In this document: in pieces, positions 12,765-19,847 of the stretch
Layout: every line of letters begins with the position of its first letter
Numbering within the stretch: position 1 is the stretch's first letter
DNA from: an uncultured Solirubrobacteraceae bacterium
GTDB lineage: Bacteria; Actinomycetota; Thermoleophilia; Solirubrobacterales; Solirubrobacteraceae
DNA: 23,006 bases
NCBI GenBank assembly: GCA_902806215.1
Contig: CADCVT010000454.1
Location: forward strand, 1-23,006
Direction: 5' to 3'
Made by a program: the position numbers and the translations under genes
The notes under the pieces: generated by a model
What the model was told of the DNA's origin: nothing
What the model saw: only the letters and a program-made list of their open reading frames with translations
The model's database searches: none

Positions 12765-14426
12765 GTGTTGATGGTCACCGTGCTCCGCTCTGCACTGACC
12801 GTCGCCCTGACCGCAGCCGTCGCCGCTCCTGCAGCGGCGGCAGCGGCTCCGCGGGCCCATGACTTCGAGCGGTCGCTCTCGGACGGGAAGGCTCGCGCGG
12901 CCTCCGCCGTGACGACCGTCGACGCCGGCCGGCCGTTCGACGTGGTGGGGCTGCGGTGGACCGCCGCTCCCGATCATCCGCACGTCGAGCTGCGGGTGCG
13001 GGTCGACGGGCGCTGGAAGCGCTGGGTCGACGTCCCCGCGCACCACAGCGCGCGCGGCAGCGACCCTGTGTTGGCGGCCGGCGCAGACGCGGTCCAGCTT
13101 CGCGGCACGCGCGGGATCCGCGGGCTGCGGCTGCGCTTCGTCCGCGTGAAGGGCTCCGAGCGCGCGGCGCCGCGGGCGCGCGCCGCCCAGTCCGGTCCGC
13201 CGCCGATCGTCCCGCGCGCCCAGTGGGATCCGGGCAACCAGTGCGCGCCGCGCGACACGCCGACGATGGGCTCGGTCCAGATGGCGTTCGTGCACCACAC
13301 GGTGTCGGCCAACGACTACGCGCCCGAGCAGTCGGCTCAGATGGTGCTCGGCATCTGTCGCTTCCACCGCAACTCCAACGGCTGGGACGACGTGGGCTAC
13401 AACTTCTTCGTCGACAAGTACGGGCAGCTCTTCGAGGGCCGCGCGGGCGGGATCGACCAGCCGGTCGTGGGCGCGCAGGCCCAGGGCTGGAACTCGCAGT
13501 CGACCGGCGTCGCGAACCTCGGCACCTACGAGGACGTCCCGCAGACCGACCAGGCGCTCGACGCGATGTCGCGGCTGCTCGCGTGGAAGCTCCCGCTGCA
13601 CGGCGCGCCGGTCACCGGGACCGTGACGCTCGCCTCGGGCGGCGGCGAGACGAACCGGCACCCGAAGGGCCAGGCGGTCACGTACGAGCGGATCTCCGGC
13701 CATCGCGACGGTAACGCCACCGCGTGCCCGGGCGAGATGCTCTTCGGGCAGCTCCCGCGGGTGCGGCAGATGGCGGCCGGCCGCGCTCCCGCGGTCATCG
13801 GGCCGGGCCCGGCGGTCGGCGCCGCGTCGAAGCTGACGCTCGGCGTGCAGCGCTCAGCGCTGGCGTTCCCCGAGCCAGCGCGGCTCGGCGGGCGCCTGAC
13901 CGACCCGGGCGGCGTGGGGATCGGCGGCGTGCAGGTGCGCATCCAGGTCCTCACCGCGACGGGCTTCAAGGCGGTCGGCGCCGCTGGGACCGACGCGGAG
14001 GGCAACTTCACCGCCGAGCTGCCGTCGACGCGCAACCGGACGATCCGCGCGCTCGTCGGGAACATCGCCTCGGCGCCCGTGAAGGTCGCGGTCGCGCCGC
14101 AGGTCGTCGCGACGTCGCGCGCCACGCGCGTGCTCGCCGGGCGCCAGCGCGCGGTCCTGCTCGGCTCGGTGCGGCCGGCCAAGGCGGCGGTGACCGTCGT
14201 CGTCGCGCGCGAGGTCGGCGGGCGCTACGTGCGCGTCGCCGCGCTGCGGGTCAAGACGGTCCGCGGCCGCTTCCGCGCGGTCGTGCCGCTGACGAAGCCC
14301 GGGCTCTACCGCCTGCGGGTGACCTTCCGGGGCGACAAGCTCAACGTCGCCGGCGGGCAGGCCGACGCCTACGTCCGAGCCGTCAGGAAGTTGAACGGGG
14401 CCGCGGCGGCCCCGGCGGGTCGATGA
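12765..14426 (+). CDS. Secreted PGRP-type N-acetylmuramoyl-L-alanine amidase with Ig-like C-terminal domains
   Basis: The 553-residue protein has a classical signal peptide (about 1-28, ending in an Ala-rich run). An N-terminal beta domain (about 50-130) contains LRWTA and WKRWVDVP. Residues 148-330 form an amidase_2/PGRP domain that would cut the bond between muramic acid and the stem peptide. FVHHTVS supplies a zinc His (177 or 178), GYNFFVDKYGQLFEGR (211-226) is the conserved core, and GHRDGNATACPG supplies H313 and C321 as further ligands. The C-terminal 200 residues form two beta-sandwich, Ig-like repeats, possibly for wall binding. The start may be GTG 12765 or ATG 12771, since both lead into the same signal peptide. 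It lies behind a structured leader. Its 3' end overlaps the convergent ATP-grasp gene by 44 bases. Confidence 0.92.
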   Translation: MLMVTVLRSALTVALTAAVAAPAAAAAAPRAHDFERSLSDGKARAASAVTTVDAGRPFDVVGLRWTAAPDHPHVELRVRVDGRWKRWVDVPAHHSARGSDPVLAAGADAVQLRGTRGIRGLRLRFVRVKGSERAAPRARAAQSGPPPIVPRAQWDPGNQCAPRDTPTMGSVQMAFVHHTVSANDYAPEQSAQMVLGICRFHRNSNGWDDVGYNFFVDKYGQLFEGRAGGIDQPVVGAQAQGWNSQSTGVANLGTYEDVPQTDQALDAMSRLLAWKLPLHGAPVTGTVTLASGGGETNRHPKGQAVTYERISGHRDGNATACPGEMLFGQLPRVRQMAAGRAPAVIGPGPAVGAASKLTLGVQRSALAFPEPARLGGRLTDPGGVGIGGVQVRIQVLTATGFKAVGAAGTDAEGNFTAELPSTRNRTIRALVGNIASAPVKVAVAPQVVATSRATRVLAGRQRAVLLGSVRPAKAAVTVVVAREVGGRYVRVAALRVKTVRGRFRAVVPLTKPGLYRLRVTFRGDKLNVAGGQADAYVRAVRKLNGAAAAPAGR

Positions 14427-15387
14427 TGTCGCGCCCGGTCGGCGCGAGCCCGTCGCCCAGCTCGAGCTGCCAGTAGTACCGGGTGAACGTCACGCCGGCG
14501 CGGTACTCGCCGACGTGCGGCTCGACCTGCTCGCCACGGGCCATCCGCACGATCAGCTCGGGGTAGGTGCGCCCCGGCAGCGCCGCGTACATCGGCGCCG
14601 GGAACGCGCCGCCGAACCGCGTGTTCACGTCGGTGATGCCGAGCCCGATCTCGCGGTCGCGGAACGCCTGGACCGTGCACGGACCGCGCACCCCGAGCGC
14701 CTCCACGGTCCGGCGCCCCAGCTCGACGAGCTCGGGGTCGGCGAGGACCGTGCCCTTGATCGACTCGCCGCCGCGGGACTCGAGCATCGAGCGCGGGATG
14801 ACGTTCAGGCAGCGGCCCTCGGTGTCGCTCAGGCAGTCCATCGAGAACTCCGGGCCGTCCATGAACCGCTGGACCATCGGGTCCTTGTCCTTCAGGTACC
14901 GGGCGAAGAACGCGGCCTCGTCGGCGTCGTGCGCCTTGTGGATGGCGTCGGCACCGCTCCCGCGGCGGGGCTTGAGCATCACCGGGTACGCGTCGACCTT
15001 GCCGCCCGGCAGGACCGTCGGCGGGCTCGGCAGGCCGAGGCTCTCGAGGTGCTCGTGGCAGGCGAACTTGTCGTAGGTCTTCGTCGCCGTCTCGGTGCCG
15101 GGGACGAGCGCTTCGGGCAGCGCGCCCTCCTCGCGCGCCTTCGCCAGCGTCTCGATGTCGAGATCGGTGAGCGGGATCACCGCACCGACGCCGTGCTCGT
15201 CGCACAGCGCGCGGAGCGCCGGCACGTAGCCGGGGTCCTTGATGAGCGGGACCGCGACGCGGTGATGCGCCGCGTACTGGGCGGGCGCGAGCGGGTTGGG
15301 GTCCGCCGCGATGACCGTCGCGTGCTGCGCGAACGCGCTGACGATGTCGTAGCGCTTGCCGACGCCGGTGAGGAGGATGGCCGTCAC
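14383..15387 (-). CDS. ATP-grasp ligase, carbamoyl-phosphate-synthase-like (PylC-like architecture)
   Basis: The 334-residue protein has an N-terminal Rossmann-like pre-ATP-grasp domain (LLTGVGKRYDIVSAF, residues 5-19; IAADPNPLAPAQYA follows). An ATP-grasp core then includes VMLKPRRGSGADAIHK, with the ATP-binding Lys at 139. Q240 and DVNTRFGGAFP (253-263), where D253 and N255 fit the Mg-binding acid and Asn, complete the site. Such enzymes activate a carboxylate as an acyl phosphate and join it to an amine or thiol; the partners here are unknown. It starts with GTG, 23 nt from the divergent channel remnant, and no Shine-Dalgarno sequence is visible. No peptide-precursor or amino-acid-ligase partner gene is adjacent, so the pathway cannot be inferred. 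Confidence 0.85.
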   Translation of the reverse strand: MTAILLTGVGKRYDIVSAFAQHATVIAADPNPLAPAQYAAHHRVAVPLIKDPGYVPALRALCDEHGVGAVIPLTDLDIETLAKAREEGALPEALVPGTETATKTYDKFACHEHLESLGLPSPPTVLPGGKVDAYPVMLKPRRGSGADAIHKAHDADEAAFFARYLKDKDPMVQRFMDGPEFSMDCLSDTEGRCLNVIPRSMLESRGGESIKGTVLADPELVELGRRTVEALGVRGPCTVQAFRDREIGLGITDVNTRFGGAFPAPMYAALPGRTYPELIVRMARGEQVEPHVGEYRAGVTFTRYYWQLELGDGLAPTGRDIIDPPGPPRPRSTS

Positions 15388-15410
15388 GAGCGCGGAAGGG
15401 TGCCAGACGC

Positions 15411-15995
15411 ATGCGCCACCTGCCCTCTACCGACGATCGCGCCCGCCGCATCGAGGAGCGCTTCGAGTGGCCGATGATCGTCGCCGCGTTGCTCGTCATC
15501 CCGGCGCTCGTCATCGAAGGCTCGGACTTCGGCGACCCATGGCCGCTCATCGGCGACGTCCTCAACTGGACGATCTGGCTCGCCTTCCTGCTCGAGCTCG
15601 TGGTGATGCTCCGCGTCGTCCCGGACCGCGGGCGCTGGCTCCGCGACCACCCGCTGGAGGTCGCGGTGGTGCTGCTGACCCCGCCGTTCCTGCCGGCGAG
15701 TCTGCAGGCGGCACGCGTCTTCCGTCTCCTGCGTGTGATCCGTCTCCTCGCCCTCGCCAGCCGGCTTCGGCTGGTCATCTCCTCGGAGGATGGTCGCCGG
15801 CATCGGGTTCGTCGCGTTGCTCACCGCTGCCGCGGCCGAGCGGATCATCCGCGACGAGACGCGGGCGATCGAGGCCGAGCGCGAGATGGCCGAGAAGGGC
15901 CCACAGCTCCGGGACACGAGCCCCGGGAGCTGCTCGCCGACATACGGCGCCAGCTCGACGAGCTGGAGCGTGCGGTCAGACGGTCCGAAGCGTGA
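15411..15995 (+). pseudogene. Degraded voltage-sensor potassium channel, pore region deleted and frame broken twice
   Basis: The first frame (from ATG 15411) encodes the S1-S4-like part of an ion channel. It has hydrophobic helices at about 20-36, 50-68 and 82-95, then VFRLLRVIRLLALASRLRLV, an Arg-repeat S4 segment ending near 15780. Right after VISSE the coding signal jumps to the +1 frame at 15790, which reads MVAGIGFVALLTAAAAERII, the typical helix after the pore in such channels. The whole pore with its TVGYGD-type filter is therefore missing. Near 15900-15918 coding returns to the first frame and ends as a helical tail, LLADIRRQLDELERAV. Third-position G/C bias switches with the frame. 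At least one deletion and a second indel are needed, so no functional channel can be made. The end overlaps the convergent protease by 20 bases. Confidence 0.75.
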
Positions 15996-16659
15996 CCGAG
16001 TAGCCGCGCGCAGCGGCCTTCGCGATGAGGCCCTGGACCGTGGGGCCCTCCTCGGTGCACAGGCCGACGCACAGGCGGCTCACGATGCCGAGCGCCTTGC
16101 CGGTCTTGATGTGGATGAACGGGCCGCCCGAGTCGCCGAAGATCACGGGACCGGAGAGGGTGTGGATCTCCGCGTCGTCGTAGCTGAGCACCGCCTTGCG
16201 CTGCTCCTGCGTGGGCTGCGTCGTGCCGAAGCCGACGCCGTACCCGGAGACCTGGATCAGGTCGCCCGTGACGGTCTCGCCCGGCGTCGTGGCGCCCCTG
16301 GGGTACTGCGGGTAGCCCTTGACCTTGGGGCTCACGCGAGCGACGTCCTCGGCGTCGACCTTGATGAACGCGAAGTCGAGCTCCATGACGTCCTGGTCAC
16401 CGTAGAAGGAGACGGTGCCGAACTCGACGCCGTCGCGGTCGCGGACGCGGGTGCCGACGCCCTGGGGCACGCAGTGCGCGGCCGTGCCGAGCAGCGTCTC
16501 GCCGGACGGGCCGGTGTAGGCGAAGTTCAGGGTGCAGGAGCCGTCGTCGGACTCGTGGTAGGCGCCGGGCTGAAGCGTCTGCGCGGCCTGCGCGGTGGCG
16601 GGAGCCACGGCGGCGGACAGCGCGACGACGGCCGGCAGCAACAGGCTGCGGATCTTCAT
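15976..16659 (-). CDS. Secreted trypsin-like serine protease
   Basis: The 227-residue protein has a signal peptide (about 1-26, ending ATAQA) and a chymotrypsin-fold domain. The catalytic triad is visible: TAAHC with H62, ELDFAFI with D95, and GDSGGP with S177. C42 and C63 probably form the usual disulfide next to the His, and C197 and C201 a second one. No long pro-domain or C-terminal binding domain is present, so it is a compact exported endopeptidase. The start ATG at 16659 has AGAGG about 11 nt upstream and a promoter (CTGACA, 17 nt, TGATAC) before that. It lies downstream of the sugar transferase on the same strand, but the 113-nt gap and own promoter suggest separate expression. The 3' end overlaps the channel remnant. 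Confidence 0.92.
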   Translation of the reverse strand: MKIRSLLLPAVVALSAAVAPATAQAAQTLQPGAYHESDDGSCTLNFAYTGPSGETLLGTAAHCVPQGVGTRVRDRDGVEFGTVSFYGDQDVMELDFAFIKVDAEDVARVSPKVKGYPQYPRGATTPGETVTGDLIQVSGYGVGFGTTQPTQEQRKAVLSYDDAEIHTLSGPVIFGDSGGPFIHIKTGKALGIVSRLCVGLCTEEGPTVQGLIAKAAARGYSVTLRTV

Positions 16660-16676
16660 CGCTAGGAGTACCTCTC

Positions 16677-16705
16677 GTATCAGGCGGCCCGGTTTCCCCT
16701 GTCAG
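16677..16705 (-). promoter_or_regulatory. Promoter of the serine protease gene
   Basis: Reading the minus strand, CTGACA (16705-16700) and TGATAC (16682-16677) are 17 nt apart, close to the standard -35/-10 pattern. Transcription would start near 16670, just before a weak purine-rich ribosome site. The rest of the 16660-16772 gap shows nothing else clear. Confidence 0.45.
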
Positions 16706-16772
16706 GCCAGCGTGTCTTTGAGGCGTACCCGTCGTGCAGTGAGGTATTCGTGTCCGGCTCGGCGTTTTCCGC

Positions 16773-17387
16773 TCAGGAACTCGACTGAGAGTCAGTTCCT
16801 CGAGGCCCCTGCCAGCCGCCCTTGTCCCCCTTGTAGAGGCCCTCGCCACCGAGGACGATCGCCGCGGTGCGCAGGAGGATCCGCAGATCCAGGCGCCACG
16901 AGCGGTGCTCGATGTACCAGAGATCGAGCTCGATCCGCTCGTCCCACGGCAGCGACGTCCGGCCGTTGACCTGGGCCCAGCCGGTGATGCCCGGCTTGAC
17001 CGCGAGGCGCCCCCGCTGGCGGTCGGTGTACTGCTCGACCTGCACCGGGACCGTCGGGCGCGGGCCGATGATCGCCATGTCGCCCTTGAGCACGTTGACG
17101 AGGTTCGGCAGCTCGTCGATCGACAGGCGCCGGAGGACCGCGCCGACGCGCGTGATGCGGGAGTCGCCGACGTTGACCGCGAGGCCGGCGCCCATCGACT
17201 CGGCGCCCGCGACCATCGTGCGGAGCTTGAGCACGTCGAACGGCGTGCCGTCGACGCCGATGCGGCGCTGGCGATAGATCGGGTGGCCCTTGGACTCGAG
17301 GCGGATCGCGACGATCGCCAGCGCGAGCAGCGGGCTCGTGAGCGCGAGCGCGACGCCGGCGACGAGGACGTCGAACGCGCGCCTCAC
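16773..17387 (-). CDS. Polyprenyl-phosphate sugar-phosphate transferase (short, PglC-like)
   Basis: The 204-residue membrane enzyme would transfer a sugar phosphate from a nucleotide sugar onto undecaprenyl phosphate, the first step of building a lipid-linked glycan. A single hydrophobic N-terminal segment (about 6-28) is followed by the bacterial sugar transferase domain. KLRTM (54-58), the catalytic Asp-Glu pair in SIDELPN (D91, E92), IIGPRP (106-111), KPGITGWAQVNGR (131-143) and LDLWYI (154-159) are all present. Length fits the minimal class rather than the long WbaP/WcaJ class with extra membrane helices. It starts at GTG 17387, sharing four bases (GTGA) with the stop of the upstream glycosyltransferase, with GGAGGG 6 nt before. 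The two are translationally coupled. The sugar specificity is unknown. Confidence 0.93.
   Translation of the reverse strand: MRRAFDVLVAGVALALTSPLLALAIVAIRLESKGHPIYRQRRIGVDGTPFDVLKLRTMVAGAESMGAGLAVNVGDSRITRVGAVLRRLSIDELPNLVNVLKGDMAIIGPRPTVPVQVEQYTDRQRGRLAVKPGITGWAQVNGRTSLPWDERIELDLWYIEHRSWRLDLRILLRTAAIVLGGEGLYKGDKGGWQGPRGTDSQSSS
16775..16800 (-). terminator. Hairpin at the very 3' end of the sugar transferase CDS
   Basis: AGGAACT and AGTTCCT form 7 bp, with an additional GAC/GTC stem and a 5-nt loop. The hairpin ends at the stop codon itself. It could slow RNA polymerase or protect the mRNA end, but it has no U tract. Confidence 0.25.
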
Positions 17388-18454
17388 CGCGTTCCCTCCG
17401 CCGCCGACCAGCCGGCCTCGGTCCCGTGGCGGACCCAGTCGTAGAGACCGAGCGCGATCGACGCCTGCGTGAGGACGTAGTAGCGCGCGACGAGGCCGGC
17501 TCTGCCCGGGGCGAGCGCCGCCGCAGCGAGCAGGAGCACGGTCGCGGCCCGCGCCGGCCGTGCCGCCAGCGCGCCGACGTGAAGGAACGGCCCGGCGTAG
17601 CGCAGCACGCGGTGGCTGAAGATCAGCAGCGCGTAGCGGGGCGGATAGCCGCGCGGGTCGAGCAGGCCGCCGCGGACGACGATCGGCCACGCGTGGCTCA
17701 TCATCCGCCGCTTGCGGGCGAACTCGCCCTCGATGCTCGGGACCATCTTCTCGGTGGCGCGGGCGCTCGGCCGGTAGACCGCCCGCCAGCCGCGCTTGAC
17801 GAGGTTGAACGGGAAGCTCAGGTCGTGGCCCATGACGGGGTCGACGACGAGGTAGGCCTCCTTGCGCGTCGCGTAGATCGCGCCGTTGCCGCCGGTCACC
17901 GATCCGAGCCGCGACTCGAACGCCCGCAGCGCCATCTCGTAGCGCCAGTAGAGGCCCTCCTGGTTCGTGCCGGCGTCGTTGACGAAGCGGACCTGGCCGC
18001 AGACGTAACCGACCTCGGGGTCCTGAAACGGGGCGACGAGCTCGCGCAGCGCGTCGGGCTCGAGCAGCGCGTTGGCGTCGGAGAACGCGACGATCGCGTG
18101 CCGCGCGCGCTCCACCCCGGCGTCCTGCGCGCGGACCTTGCCGCCGCGCGGGAGGTCGAGCACGAGGTCCGCGCCGGCCGCGCGGGCGCGCTCGACGGTC
18201 GCGTCGGTGCAGCCGTCGCAGGCGACGATGATCTCGAGCTCCGGCAGGTCGAGCCGGCGGGCGTTGCGGACCTTCGCGTCGATCACGCTCTCCTCGTCGT
18301 GCGCGGCGATGACGAGCGACACCGGCGGCGGGTCCTGCGGCGCGGGAGGCTCGTCGAGCGACGGCGGTCCCTCCAGGCGCGCCCACGCGGCGAGCAGCCC
18401 GAGGTACCCGGCCTGGGCGTAGGCGAGCAGGAGGGCGGGGAGCCAGCGCAGCAC
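17384..18454 (-). CDS. Membrane glycosyltransferase, GT2 family
   Basis: The 356-residue enzyme has an N-terminal hydrophobic anchor (about 5-24). A GT-A nucleotide-sugar domain follows: VSLVIAAHDEE (45-55), IIVACDGCTD (75-84), and FSDANALLEP (124-133) in place of the DxD metal motif. The acceptor region has VTGGNGAIYA (186-195) and GHDLSFPF (209-216, candidate base D211). A KRRMMSHAW segment (248-256) takes the place of the Q/RxxRW motif. A hydrophobic C-terminal region (about 285-330) suggests further membrane contact. It would add a sugar to a lipid-linked or growing surface glycan. It is the first gene of a two-gene operon with the sugar-phosphate transferase. The start is GTG 18454, with TAGTCT 8 nt upstream and no Shine-Dalgarno sequence, hence probably leaderless. 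Confidence 0.9.
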   Translation of the reverse strand: MLRWLPALLLAYAQAGYLGLLAAWARLEGPPSLDEPPAPQDPPPVSLVIAAHDEESVIDAKVRNARRLDLPELEIIVACDGCTDATVERARAAGADLVLDLPRGGKVRAQDAGVERARHAIVAFSDANALLEPDALRELVAPFQDPEVGYVCGQVRFVNDAGTNQEGLYWRYEMALRAFESRLGSVTGGNGAIYATRKEAYLVVDPVMGHDLSFPFNLVKRGWRAVYRPSARATEKMVPSIEGEFARKRRMMSHAWPIVVRGGLLDPRGYPPRYALLIFSHRVLRYAGPFLHVGALAARPARAATVLLLAAAALAPGRAGLVARYYVLTQASIALGLYDWVRHGTEAGWSAAEGTR

Positions 18455-18462
18455 GGCCGAAG

Positions 18463-18468
18463 AGACTA
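18463..18468 (-). promoter_or_regulatory. Candidate -10 box of the GT2/sugar-transferase operon
   Basis: On the minus strand TAGTCT is followed by 8 nt and the GTG start at 18454. The expected -35 position falls at the nearby palindrome GGGGAC-T-GTCCCC. Confidence 0.45.
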
Positions 18469-18480
18469 GGCGGGCGCGTT

Positions 18481-18552
18481 CCTGAGGGGACTGTCCCCCA
18501 GGGTTGTGCCGACTTGCGCAAGTCGCGCAGACCCCAAGGGGACTGTCCCCTT
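18481..18552. promoter_or_regulatory. Symmetric three-palindrome control region between divergent glycan genes
   Basis: Two copies of GGGGAC-T-GTCCCC lie at 18486-18498 (extendable by CCTG/CAGG arms to 18481-18502) and 18538-18550 (extended to AAGGGGAC-T-GTCCCCTT, 18536-18552). Midway sits the perfect 14-bp palindrome GACTTGCGCAAGTC (18511-18524). The outer centres are 52 bases apart, about five helical turns, and the middle palindrome lies within one base of their midpoint. The outer copies overlap the likely -35 region of the GT2 gene and the -35/-10 interval of the epimerase gene. It may be an operator array; a repetitive extragenic palindrome is the main alternative. Confidence 0.6.
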
Positions 18553-18557
18553 AGATT
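18552..18557 (+). promoter_or_regulatory. Candidate -10 box of the epimerase gene
   Basis: TAGATT (18552-18557) is followed by six G residues and the ATG at 18564. The G run touches the ATG and is too close to act as a normal ribosome site, so a leaderless start is likely. Confidence 0.4.
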
Positions 18558-18563
18558 GGGGGG

Positions 18564-19847
18564 ATGGACGGTGCTTTCGTGACCGGCGGGTCGGGCTTCA
18601 TCGGCGGGCGACTGATCGAGCGGCTGGTCGGGGATGGAGTGCGCGTGCGGGCGCTCGCTCGATCGTCGCGGTCGGCCGACCGGGTCCGCACGCTCGGGGC
18701 CGAGCCGGTGCCGGGCGACCTCGACGACGCCGACGCGCTCGTGGCCGGCGCTCGCGGCTCGGAGGTCCTGTTCCACGCCGCCGCGCACGTCGAGGACTGG
18801 GGCGACCCGAAGGACTTCCACCGCATCAACGTGCTCGGGACCCGGCGGGTCGTCGGCGCGGCGCGCCAGGCGGGCGTGCGGCGCGTCGTCCACGTCGGCA
18901 CGGAGGCGGCGATCATGGAGGGTCAGCCGCTGATCGCCGTCGACGAGACCGAGCCGCTGCGCCCGCGCTCCCCCGCGCTCTACTCGCGGACGAAGGCGCT
19001 CGCGGAGATCGAGGTGCTGACCGCGCCGCCCGGGATCGAGGCGGTCGCCGTGCGCCCGCGCTTCGTGTGGGGCCGAGGCGACACGACGCTGCTGCCGTCG
19101 ATGGCGGCGATGGTGCGCGACGGGAGGTTCGCCTGGGTCGGGGGCGGCCGACACCTCACCGAGACGACCCACGTCGACAACACGGTCGAGGGGCTCGTGC
19201 TCGCGGCGACCAAGGGCCACGACCGCAACGCGTACTTCGTCACCGACGGCACGCCGATCGCGTTCCGCGAGATGGTCACGCGGCTGCTCGCGACGCAGGG
19301 CCTCGACCCTGGGGACAAGAACGTCCCCGCGCCGGTCGCCCGCGCGCTGGCCTTCGCGGGCGAGCGAGCGTGGCGCCTGCTCCCCCTGCCGGGCGCACCG
19401 CCGCTGACGCGCTTCGCATCGTGGATCGTCACGCGCGAGTGCACGCTGTCGATCGAGAAGGCGCGCCGCGACCTCGGCTACGCGCCCGTCGTGACGCGCG
19501 AGCAGGGCCTGGCCGAGCTGGCCGCTTCGGCCTGGCGCAGCGGCGCGGTCCGGCGCTCGCCGCCGCGGAGCCAGACGATCCCGCCGGGCCGGCGCCGCAG
19601 CGAGCGCTCGTCCACGTCGGCGCTCTCGTCCAGGACGCGGACCTGTGTCGCCGAGGCCCGCTTCGTCGTGCCCTTCTTCGCGCAGCGGTCAGCAGCGGAC
19701 GCGGAGGCCGCAGGTATGAGGGCCAGCAGGACGACGAGGAGCGCGCGCTTCATGCGGTCGGAGACGGCGCGGTCGGCCCGAAGTCGCGCCGTATCCGTCG
19801 AACGGCCGACGCGCGCTCAGGCCAGGCGTCCGTACAGCGCGAGGTGA
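18564..19847 (+). CDS. NAD(P)-dependent epimerase/dehydratase (extended SDR), with anomalous C-terminal run-on
   Basis: Residues 1-325 form a complete extended short-chain dehydrogenase. VTGGSGFIGGRL (6-17) binds the nucleotide, VPGDLDDADAL (49-59) follows, and the catalytic Tyr/Lys are in YSRTK (Y140, K144). VRPRFVWGRGD (163-173) precedes the substrate domain. It resembles the 3-beta-hydroxysteroid dehydrogenase/sugar epimerase class and in this setting may modify a nucleotide sugar. The normal end is expected near GLAELAASAW (315-324), but no stop occurs there. The frame runs about 100 more Arg/Ser-rich residues across a convergent small gene, to 19847 inside the end of the GT4 gene. That extension looks like antisense read-through, not a domain, so an original stop was probably lost. 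The true functional end is uncertain. Confidence 0.85.
   Translation: MDGAFVTGGSGFIGGRLIERLVGDGVRVRALARSSRSADRVRTLGAEPVPGDLDDADALVAGARGSEVLFHAAAHVEDWGDPKDFHRINVLGTRRVVGAARQAGVRRVVHVGTEAAIMEGQPLIAVDETEPLRPRSPALYSRTKALAEIEVLTAPPGIEAVAVRPRFVWGRGDTTLLPSMAAMVRDGRFAWVGGGRHLTETTHVDNTVEGLVLAATKGHDRNAYFVTDGTPIAFREMVTRLLATQGLDPGDKNVPAPVARALAFAGERAWRLLPLPGAPPLTRFASWIVTRECTLSIEKARRDLGYAPVVTREQGLAELAASAWRSGAVRRSPPRSQTIPPGRRRSERSSTSALSSRTRTCVAEARFVVPFFAQRSAADAEAAGMRASRTTRSARFMRSETARSARSRAVSVERPTRAQARRPYSAR
19478..19753 (-). CDS. Small secreted protein, possibly 3'-truncated
   Basis: The ATG at 19753 begins MKRALLVVLLALIPAASASA, a textbook signal peptide with probable cleavage after residue 20. A short mature part follows, beginning ADRCAKKGTT, with one Cys (24). 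Coding to about residue 70 (ending near GERRTAP) looks natural. The last 20 residues are antisense to the conserved end of the epimerase and may be accidental, so the gene could have lost its real 3' end. It lies 63 nt after the GT4 stop on the same strand and may be the last gene of the PhoD-GT4 operon. No Shine-Dalgarno sequence is seen. The function is unknown. Confidence 0.55.
   Translation of the reverse strand: MKRALLVVLLALIPAASASAADRCAKKGTTKRASATQVRVLDESADVDERSLRRRPGGIVWLRGGERRTAPLRQAEAASSARPCSRVTTGA

Noticed and set aside
16004..16665. Continuation of the second channel frame to 16665
   Set aside because: After the helix following the missing pore, this frame is only antisense to the serine protease gene.
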